A stretch of 52,396 bases of DNA from Bacillus sp. AFS006103. GTDB taxonomy: Bacteria > Bacillota > Bacilli > Bacillales > Cytobacillaceae. The stretch lies in assembly GCA_002559145.1 (NCBI GenBank), contig NTXX01000021.1, positions 1 to 52,396 of the forward strand. Reading direction: 5' to 3'. Position 1 is the stretch's first letter, and each line of letters starts with the position of its first letter. The notes under the pieces were generated by a model, which saw only the letters and a list, made by a program, of their open reading frames with translations, had not been told where the DNA came from and did not search any database. The position numbers were made by a program, and so were the translations under genes. This document shows positions 46,520 to 52,396 of this stretch, in pieces.

Positions 46520-47830
46520 TTGGAAAAGATTATCGTCCGCGGCGGAAAAAGGCTTGATGGAACTGTTAAAGTAGAAGGCGCAAAAAATGCTGTCTTGCCT
46601 GTACTCGCTGCAACATTATTAGCAAGTGACGGAAAAAGTGTATTACGTGATGTACCTACACTCTCCGATGTATACACAATTAATGAAGTTTTACGTAACT
46701 TAAACGCTGAAGTATCATTTGAAAACAATACAGTCGTAGTAGATGCATCCAGAGTGTTAAAGGATGAGGCGCCGTTCGAATACGTTCGCAAAATGCGCGC
46801 GTCTGTACTTGTCATGGGATCATTACTCGCTCGCAACGGCCGTGCACGTGTGGCTCTGCCTGGTGGTTGTGCAATTGGATCCCGCCCGATCGATCAGCAT
46901 CTGAAAGGCTTTGAAGCCATGGGTGCTAAGGTTAAGGTAGGAAACGGATTTATTGAAGCGGAAGTAAATGGCCGCTTACAAGGTGCAAAGATTTATTTGG
47001 ATTTCCCAAGTGTTGGGGCTACTGAAAATATTATGATGGCTGCAACGCTTGCGGTTGGTACCACCATTATTGAGAACGTGGCAAAAGAACCGGAAATCGT
47101 CGACCTTGCCAACTTCTTGAACAAAATGGGCGCTAAAGTTCGCGGCGCTGGCACTGGGACCCTTCGTATTGAAGGTGTGGACGTGTTATTTGGCGCAGAC
47201 CATAATATTATTCCTGACCGCATCGAAGCGGGTACCTTTATGGTGGCTGCCGCGATTACGGGCGGAAATGTGTTAGTAAAGGGCGCAGTTCCTGAACATT
47301 TATCTTCATTGATTGCAAAAATGGTTGAAATGGGGATTACGATTCAGGAGGAAGAAGATGGCGTACGTGTCATCGGAACCGATCGTTTGAAGGCTGTCGA
47401 CATTAAAACAATGCCGCATCCGGGTTTCCCAACCGATATGCAATCACAAATGATGGCGTTATTGCTTCGCGCAAACGGCACCTCGATGATTACAGAAACG
47501 GTGTTTGAAAACCGTTTTATGCATGTTGAGGAATTCCGCCGCATGAATGCCGACATCAAGATTGAAGGTCGTTCTGTTATTTTAAATGGTTCTTCAAATT
47601 TACAAGGAGCGGAAGTGTCTGCGACTGACCTTCGTGCTGCAGCAGCATTAATCCTAACCGGTTTGGTTTCTGAAGGCATGACACGCGTGACTGAGTTGAA
47701 ACACTTAGACCGCGGCTACGTCAACTTCCATGGCAAGCTAGCAAGCCTGGGTGCCGACATCGAACGTATCAATGAAGCAGACGAAACGTTCACAGAAGTC
47801 CAAGACTACGTATCAGATATGAACGCTTAG
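46520..47830 (+). CDS. murA: UDP-N-acetylglucosamine 1-carboxyvinyltransferase MurA
   Basis: The protein has 436 residues. It transfers enolpyruvate from PEP to UDP-GlcNAc, the first committed step of peptidoglycan synthesis. The active-site K22/N23 (GAKNAVLP) and Cys117 (GGCAIGSRP, the fosfomycin target) are intact. The start is TTG at 46520 with GCGGAGGGG upstream, as in B. subtilis murAA. The gene is followed by a terminator. Confidence 0.96.
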   Translation: MEKIIVRGGKRLDGTVKVEGAKNAVLPVLAATLLASDGKSVLRDVPTLSDVYTINEVLRNLNAEVSFENNTVVVDASRVLKDEAPFEYVRKMRASVLVMGSLLARNGRARVALPGGCAIGSRPIDQHLKGFEAMGAKVKVGNGFIEAEVNGRLQGAKIYLDFPSVGATENIMMAATLAVGTTIIENVAKEPEIVDLANFLNKMGAKVRGAGTGTLRIEGVDVLFGADHNIIPDRIEAGTFMVAAAITGGNVLVKGAVPEHLSSLIAKMVEMGITIQEEEDGVRVIGTDRLKAVDIKTMPHPGFPTDMQSQMMALLLRANGTSMITETVFENRFMHVEEFRRMNADIKIEGRSVILNGSSNLQGAEVSATDLRAAAALILTGLVSEGMTRVTELKHLDRGYVNFHGKLASLGADIERINEADETFTEVQDYVSDMNA

Positions 47831-47863
47831 AACTACAATAAAAAATGAGTATTCGCAAAACAA

Positions 47864-47897
47864 CGGGCCCTGATGTACAATCATCGGGCCTTTTTTG
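47864..47897 (+). terminator. Terminator of murA
   Basis: GGCCC(T)GATG and CATCGGGCC form a stem with one bulge, followed by TTTTTT. Confidence 0.88.
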
Positions 47898-47928
47898 CGT
47901 CTCTGGGTATCCGCGTATGAAGGACAAT

Positions 47929-47963
47929 GGTGCCTGATTTGTGTTTGTGTGGTGCCTGACACC
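47929..47963 (+). repeat. Truncated plus complete GGTGCCTGACACC repeat in tandem
   Basis: A partial copy (GGTGCCTGATTT, 47929) is followed 22 nt later by the exact 13-mer (47951-47963), between murA and spoIID. Confidence 0.8.
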
Positions 47964-47997
47964 ATTTTAATCAATAGATTTTTTATATAAAAAATTC

Positions 47998-48027
47998 GTA
48001 ATAAATGCTTGTCCGCCTCCATATGTA
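47998..48027 (+). promoter_or_regulatory. Possible sigma-E promoter of spoIID
   Basis: GTAATAA (47998-48004), 15 nt, CATATGTA (48020-48027), about 65 nt before the spoIID start. spoIID is a known sigma-E gene. The match is only moderate. Confidence 0.4.
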
Positions 48028-48092
48028 TTAATTGAGACGCATCCCGCCGTGGAGTAGGTGTGGCTGTGAATTTGCAAACTGGAGGCACTATC

Positions 48093-49130
48093 ATGATAAA
48101 AATCAAACCTTTCGTCGTACTAGCAGCAGTCCTCATTGCCTTAACATTAATTATTCCTGCAGTCCTTGTATTACCCTTTTCAGATGAGCACCGAGCGAGC
48201 GGAAAGTTAGGGGAGGATTTAACCAATACTCCTGGAAAAGAAGCGACAGAGGTGGCGGCTTCCGCAGATCCTGCCGTCGAAGTATCCGTTTTTCGCACCT
48301 CAAAATCTCAAATTGAGAATGTACAATTAGAAGATTACCTCGTTGGTGTGGTGGCAGCTGAGATGCCCGCAGAGTTTAAGGAAGAAGCCCTGAAGGCCCA
48401 GGCCCTAACAGCGAGAACCTATATCGTGAAGCGGCTATTAAGTAAGGATACACTCGGTGTTCCTAAAGGTGCACAGGTAACGGACACCCAAATCCATCAA
48501 GTTTACATGAATGATGATGAACTTAGACGGGAATGGGGGATGGATTACGACACAAAAAGAAAGAAGGTCTTAAAGGCTGTCCGGGCAACAGCAGGGCAAA
48601 TTTTGGCCTATGATGGCGAGCCAATTGATGCCCTGTTCTTCTCCACAAGTAATGGGTATACGGAAAACTCAGAAGATTACTGGTCAGGCAAATTTCCATA
48701 CCTGAGAAGTGTTTCAAGTCCCTGGGATAAAAAATCTCCCAAATTTAATAGTCAAAAGGTCATGACGGTCAGTCAGTTTGAGGCACGGCTTGGGGTGAAG
48801 CTTCGTTCGGGGTCAACGATTGGAAAAATTGTTGATCGGACCAAAGGCAAACGGGTTGGCAAAGTTGATTTTAATGGGAAGGTTTTGAGCGGGCGGGATA
48901 TCCGCGATAAACTGGATCTACGGTCCTCTGACTTTGCGTGGAAACGCAAGGGGGACAATATCGTAATTACGACTAAAGGATTCGGCCACGGCGTTGGAAT
49001 GAGCCAATACGGGGCAAACGGCATGGCGATGGAAGGAAAGAATTATCAGGAAATCGTCAAACATTACTATCAGGGTGTGGAAATTAAATCGGCTGATCAT
49101 ATGCTAGATACAGTTACCGCGAGGAAGTAA
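48093..49130 (+). CDS. spoIID: Stage II sporulation protein D (peptidoglycan lytic enzyme)
   Basis: The protein has 345 residues from the ATG at 48093 (CTGGAGG upstream). One N-terminal membrane anchor (about 7-28) is followed by an extracytoplasmic SpoIID domain. The catalytic Glu is E90 in VVAAEMPAEF (B. subtilis Glu88). Other signatures are ALTARTYIVKRL and GFGHGVGMSQYGANGMA. It is a lytic transglycosylase that thins septal peptidoglycan and drives forespore engulfment, together with SpoIIM and SpoIIP. The murA-spoIID order is conserved in bacilli. Confidence 0.95.
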   Translation: MIKIKPFVVLAAVLIALTLIIPAVLVLPFSDEHRASGKLGEDLTNTPGKEATEVAASADPAVEVSVFRTSKSQIENVQLEDYLVGVVAAEMPAEFKEEALKAQALTARTYIVKRLLSKDTLGVPKGAQVTDTQIHQVYMNDDELRREWGMDYDTKRKKVLKAVRATAGQILAYDGEPIDALFFSTSNGYTENSEDYWSGKFPYLRSVSSPWDKKSPKFNSQKVMTVSQFEARLGVKLRSGSTIGKIVDRTKGKRVGKVDFNGKVLSGRDIRDKLDLRSSDFAWKRKGDNIVITTKGFGHGVGMSQYGANGMAMEGKNYQEIVKHYYQGVEIKSADHMLDTVTARK

Positions 49131-49145
49131 ATAGGAAGTTAGGGG

Positions 49146-49175
49146 AGCCAGGCTGTGGGATGCCTGGCTTTTTGC
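49146..49175 (+). terminator. Terminator of spoIID
   Basis: AGCCAGGC and GCCTGGCT form a perfect 8-bp stem, followed by TTTT. Confidence 0.88.
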
Positions 49176-49297
49176 ACTCACTTAAAAGTTCCCCTACAAA
49201 ATTCCCCTTATATAATAAAAATAATTTTTCCAACTTCATGCATAAAAATATAGTCACTGTTAAAAAATAAGTTTAAAAAAATTTTTTTCACCCCGTG

Positions 49298-49327
49298 TAT
49301 ATAATTCTACTTATCTGTTCAGAATGA
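49298..49327 (+). promoter_or_regulatory. Possible sigma-F promoter of spoIIQ
   Basis: GTATA (49298-49302), 15 nt, GTTCAGAATG (49318-49327), close to the sigma-F pattern. It would give a leader of only about 12 nt before the ATG at 49345, which is short; hence the low confidence. Confidence 0.3.
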
Positions 49328-49344
49328 TTGCTGAGGTGATGAAA

Positions 49345-50169
49345 ATGAGAGAGGAAGAAAACAAACGATCTTCTCAAAGTTCCAGCGTAAAACGCTTTTT
49401 CAAAAAGCGTTGGGTATTTCCAGCCATTTATATTGCAAGTGCAGCAATCATTTTGAGCGCAGTTCTATGGTATCAAACTAGCAACAACGCGTCAGACAAA
49501 TACGATTACAAATCCACGGATATTGCCGGTAAAAAGAACCAAGAGCCAGCGATTGAAGTTAGCAAAACATTTGAAGACTTCAAAATGCCTGTGGAAAAAG
49601 CAGATGCTGCTATCGTCAAAACAAAATTCTATGATTTCAATGGAAAAGCAGAAGACCAGGAAGCGGCATTGGTATTCTATAATAATACCTACCAACCAAA
49701 CACTGGGATTGACGTAACCATGAAAGACGATGAGTCATTTAATGTCGTTGCATCATTAAGCGGTACGGTCACACGAGTTGATGAAGATGCAGTCCTTGGG
49801 AATGTCATTGAAGTGGAACACGACAAAGGTATTGTGACACAATATCAATCTGTAAAAGACATAAAGATCAAGGTTGGCGACGAAGTAAAACAGGGACAAG
49901 TTCTTGCCACGGCTGGACAAAGCTTGTTCAATGAAAAAGCTGGAACCCATGTACATTTTGAAATTCGCAAAGATGGAATTGCTGTGAATCCTAGTGACTA
50001 TTTTAACAAATCGTTAAGCGCGTTACAGGAAGCAGAACTTTCGACTGACAAAGCAAGCGAATCCGTAGAGACTCCACAAATGAAGGAAAAAGAGCAAATG
50101 ATTGAAGATCCAGATAGCTCTCCTGACGTGGACGAAGAATCTACTTCTACAGAAAAAGCAAATTCATAA
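49345..50169 (+). CDS. spoIIQ: Stage II sporulation protein Q (degenerate M23/LytM domain)
   Basis: The protein has 274 residues. The start at 49345 has GAGGTG just upstream. One membrane helix (about 25-45) is followed by an extracytoplasmic LytM domain (about 115-230) ending GTHVHFEIRKDG. The first zinc His of M23 peptidases is missing (NTGIDV in place of HxGxD), as in B. subtilis SpoIIQ, so no peptidase activity is expected. SpoIIQ in the forespore membrane binds SpoIIIAH of the mother cell and forms the engulfment channel. The tail is acidic and low-complexity. Confidence 0.93.
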   Translation: MREEENKRSSQSSSVKRFFKKRWVFPAIYIASAAIILSAVLWYQTSNNASDKYDYKSTDIAGKKNQEPAIEVSKTFEDFKMPVEKADAAIVKTKFYDFNGKAEDQEAALVFYNNTYQPNTGIDVTMKDDESFNVVASLSGTVTRVDEDAVLGNVIEVEHDKGIVTQYQSVKDIKIKVGDEVKQGQVLATAGQSLFNEKAGTHVHFEIRKDGIAVNPSDYFNKSLSALQEAELSTDKASESVETPQMKEKEQMIEDPDSSPDVDEESTSTEKANS

Positions 50170-50177
50170 AAACGTTA

Positions 50178-50212
50178 CAAAGGGGAAGGGGAATTCTTTC
50201 CTCTTTTTTTTG
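50178..50212 (+). terminator. Terminator of spoIIQ
   Basis: AAGGGGAAGG pairs with CTTTCCTCTT (G-U pairs included), followed by eight T residues. Confidence 0.75.
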
Positions 50213-50267
50213 TACTTATTTTTCAATTACCCATTTTATGTATATTAACGGTATAATTAAGAGAATT

Positions 50268-50342
50268 GGTGCCTGACACTCATATAACGTCCGTCTACCA
50301 TGGACAAATTGCCGGATGTGTCTTTTTGTGGTGCCTGACACC
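50268..50342 (+). repeat. Pair of 13-mer repeats enclosing a GTCC..GGAC dyad
   Basis: GGTGCCTGACACT (50268-50280, one mismatch) and the exact 13-mer (50330-50342) enclose GTCCGTCTACCATGGAC, itself a partial palindrome. The second copy ends 27 nt before the PBP start codon. This looks like a composite repeat element. Confidence 0.75.
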
Positions 50343-50369
50343 AAAAATGTTTGAAAAGGAGGGATCCCA

Positions 50370-52355
50370 TTGAGAAAAATAGCAGCGGTTATGCTTCTCG
50401 TTTTACTAGTCGCCGGCTGTAGTAAGGAACCGACGCCACAGGATCGATTGACGAAATACATAGCTTTATGGAATGAGCAGAAGTTTGAGCAGATGTATAA
50501 CTACCTTTCAACGGATGCCAAGGAAAAAATCACGAAAGAGGAATTTACGAACCGCTATCATAAAATCTACAAGGATTTACAGATTACTGACCTGAAGATT
50601 GACTTCAAAAAACCGAAAGAGGATAAACAGGCAGAGAAAGAACAAGCCCACTATTCTTTTGATGCGAAAATGAATAGTATTGCGGGACCTATTCAATTTA
50701 CCTATGAAGCTAAGTTGCAGAAGGAGGAACGAGCCGACAAGAAGAATTGGTATGTGGACTGGAATACTGGGTTCATTTTTCCGAAAATGCAGAAAGGCGA
50801 TACGATTGGGATTGATACGATTGCGCCGAAACGGGGAGAGATTATCGACCGCAATGAAATTGGACTGGCGGTGAATGGTCAGGTGTATGAGGTTGGCGTG
50901 GTTGCCGGGAAGGTGACGGACCAAGTTCTGGAGCCGTTAGCCTCGCTTTTAAAAATGAGTCCGGAGCAGATAAAGAAGGCGCTCAGTGCGAGTTGGGTGA
51001 AGCCGGAGCTGTTTGTGCCGCTTGCGCGGGTGGCGATACAGGATGAGGAACGGATTGCGCAGTTGATTGCGCTCGAGCCCGTGCAAACGCGGAAGGTGGA
51101 GGCACGGATTTATCCGTATGAGAAGGCGGCGGCGCACCTGATTGGTTATGTGGGGGCGATTACAGCGGATGAGTTGACCAAACTCAAGGATAAGGGCTAC
51201 TCGAGCAATGATATGATTGGAAAACGAGGGCTCGAGCAGGTGTATGACGAGCAGTTGAAGGGGAAGCCCGGCGTGAAGATTACGATTAAAAAGAAGAGCG
51301 GCGAGGCGGAGCTACTCGCTGAAAAGCCGGTCGAGGATGGAAAAACGATCAAGTTGACGATTGATGCGGATGTGCAGGCGGCTATTTTTGATGAGCTCGG
51401 CAAGGAAGCGGGCACAGGAGCGGCGATCAACCCTGTGACGGGTGAGACACTGGCGCTTGTCAGCTCGCCTTCGTTTGACCCGAATCAAGCGATGCTGGGC
51501 TTTTCTGCGGCCGAATGGAAGGCACTGCAGGATAATAAGAAACAGCCGCTCTCCACGCGCTTTAGGATGACCTATGCGCCGGGTTCGGTTATGAAGCCAA
51601 TTACGGCGGCGGTGGCGTTGTCGAGCGGGGCGATTACGCCGGATGTGGCGGTGCCGATTCAAGGGAAGAAGTGGCAAAAGGACAAGTCGTGGGGCAATTA
51701 CTTTGTGACGCGAGTCCATGCGGGGACTGCGCCGGTTAATTTAGAAAAGGCGTTTGTGTTCAGTGATAATATTTATTTTGCCCAGGCTGCGTTGAAGACG
51801 GGGAAGGATGCGTTTGTGAACGGGCTGAAGAAGTTTGGGTTTGAGGAGGAGCTGGCGTTTCCGTTCCCGCTTGAAACATCAACGATCGGCATGCTGGACC
51901 GGGAAATTGCACTCGCTGATTCGGGGTATGGACAGGGACAAATCCAAATGAGTATCGTGCATTTGCTGTCGGCTTATACGCCGTTTGTGAATAATGGGAA
52001 TATGGTGAAGCCGATTCTGTTAGCGGAGGAGCAACAGGGCCAGGTGCTGAAAGAAGCGGTGGTCTCGGCTGAACAAGCTGGGGTAATTGCGGCTGATTTA
52101 CGAAAGGTAGTGGGCGATCCTGGCGGGACGGCTCATGCCGCTGACATTAAGGGGTATCCGCTCGCAGGTAAAACAGGTACAGCGGAGATTAAACAAAAGC
52201 AGGGAGAAACCGGTACGGAAAATGGCTGGTTCATCGGATACAATACAGAATCGCCGAGCTTGATGGTAGCGATGATGATAGAAAATGTCCAGGGCCGAGG
52301 CGGTTCACAGGTGCCAGTGAAAAAAGTGAAGAAAGTATTTGAGGTGGTGCGGTAG
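50370..52355 (+). CDS. Penicillin-binding protein 3-like transpeptidase (lipoprotein, MecA-N domain)
   Basis: The protein has 661 residues, close to B. subtilis PbpC. A lipoprotein signal ends in LVAGC (Cys17). Residues about 22-140 are an NTF2-like MecA-N domain, about 150-310 the PBP dimerisation domain, and about 340-660 the transpeptidase. Active-site motifs are S406-V-M-K409, SDN (465-467) and KTGT (601-604). It cross-links peptidoglycan outside the membrane and belongs to the class-B group that includes low-affinity PBP2a-type proteins; beta-lactam affinity cannot be told from sequence alone. The start is TTG with AAAGGAGGG upstream. The 3' two-thirds are richer in G and C than its neighbours. 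Confidence 0.92.
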   Translation: MRKIAAVMLLVLLVAGCSKEPTPQDRLTKYIALWNEQKFEQMYNYLSTDAKEKITKEEFTNRYHKIYKDLQITDLKIDFKKPKEDKQAEKEQAHYSFDAKMNSIAGPIQFTYEAKLQKEERADKKNWYVDWNTGFIFPKMQKGDTIGIDTIAPKRGEIIDRNEIGLAVNGQVYEVGVVAGKVTDQVLEPLASLLKMSPEQIKKALSASWVKPELFVPLARVAIQDEERIAQLIALEPVQTRKVEARIYPYEKAAAHLIGYVGAITADELTKLKDKGYSSNDMIGKRGLEQVYDEQLKGKPGVKITIKKKSGEAELLAEKPVEDGKTIKLTIDADVQAAIFDELGKEAGTGAAINPVTGETLALVSSPSFDPNQAMLGFSAAEWKALQDNKKQPLSTRFRMTYAPGSVMKPITAAVALSSGAITPDVAVPIQGKKWQKDKSWGNYFVTRVHAGTAPVNLEKAFVFSDNIYFAQAALKTGKDAFVNGLKKFGFEEELAFPFPLETSTIGMLDREIALADSGYGQGQIQMSIVHLLSAYTPFVNNGNMVKPILLAEEQQGQVLKEAVVSAEQAGVIAADLRKVVGDPGGTAHAADIKGYPLAGKTGTAEIKQKQGETGTENGWFIGYNTESPSLMVAMMIENVQGRGGSQVPVKKVKKVFEVVR

Positions 52356-52362
52356 ATTGGTT

Positions 52363-52375
52363 GGTGTCAGGCACC
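52363..52375 (-). repeat. GGTGCCTGACACC repeat after the PBP gene
   Basis: An exact 13-mer in reverse orientation, 8 nt after the stop codon at the window's right end. Confidence 0.85.
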
Positions 52376-52396
52376 GCTGAGGTTAGTCTTAAAAGT

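Noticed and set aside
49241..49260. GCATA in the spoIIQ leader as a sigma-F -35
   Set aside because: At 15 nt downstream there is no GG-containing -10; the GTATA at 49298 fits better, though its leader is short.

Overview
The window is a chromosomal segment of an endospore-forming Bacillaceae bacterium, most like Neobacillus or a related Bacillus. The evidence is AGGAGG-type ribosome sites, GTG and TTG starts, a complete rsbRSTUVW-sigB-rsbX operon, the sporulation genes spoIID and spoIIQ, and the order ywzB-ywmB-murA-spoIID-spoIIQ. A Bacillaceae-type nuoABCDHIJKLMN operon lies directly behind atpC. The genus is an inference from gene content. No rRNA, tRNA, CRISPR array, prophage or full-length insertion sequence was seen.

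Layout. 0.2-3.7 kb: a NERD-domain protein, a short tandem-repeat array and a secreted subtilisin-like protease. 4.0-11.3 kb: the F1Fo ATP synthase operon atpZ-I-B-E-F-H-A-G-D-C, with a strong sigma-A promoter and a strong terminator. 11.8-22.4 kb: an 11-subunit complex I operon without nuoE, nuoF or nuoG; its NuoC carries a Lys/Ala-rich N-terminal extension of about 260 residues. 22.5-45.1 kb: a block dominated by general stress genes (Gly-zipper/YflT, CsbD, YsnF-like, GsiB-like, Dps, DksA-like and GlsB-like proteins), membrane proteins (an MscS-related TM-helix-repeat protein, a CNNM/CorC protein, CorA, a TrkA-C protein, cardiolipin synthase, an AI-2E-family permease) and a cytoplasmic alpha-amylase. 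The sigma-B operon sits in the middle. 45.3-52.4 kb: ywzB, ywmB, murA, spoIID, spoIIQ and a PBP3-like penicillin-binding protein.

How the parts fit. The atp and nuo operons supply proton-motive energy metabolism. The following block reads as a sigma-B stress island: fourteen matches to the sigma-B promoter pattern (GTTTNN, 12-15 nt, GGGTAT-like) sit just upstream of genes, in several places as divergent pairs, and one autoregulatory copy overlaps the rsbU stop codon. RsbR, RsbS and RsbT form the stressosome input, RsbU, RsbV and RsbW the partner switch, and RsbX the feedback phosphatase. A distant divergent RsbR paralogue with its own sigma-B promoter has Glu where RsbR has its second phosphothreonine.

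Repeats. The 13-mer GGTGCCTGACACC occurs eight times exactly on either strand, with variants, mostly at gene junctions but twice inside coding sequence (nuoL and cls). A 91-bp MITE-like element with perfect 12-bp inverted ends and an 8-bp target duplication lies between cls and the next gene. A five-unit array of about 51 bp lies downstream of rsbX.
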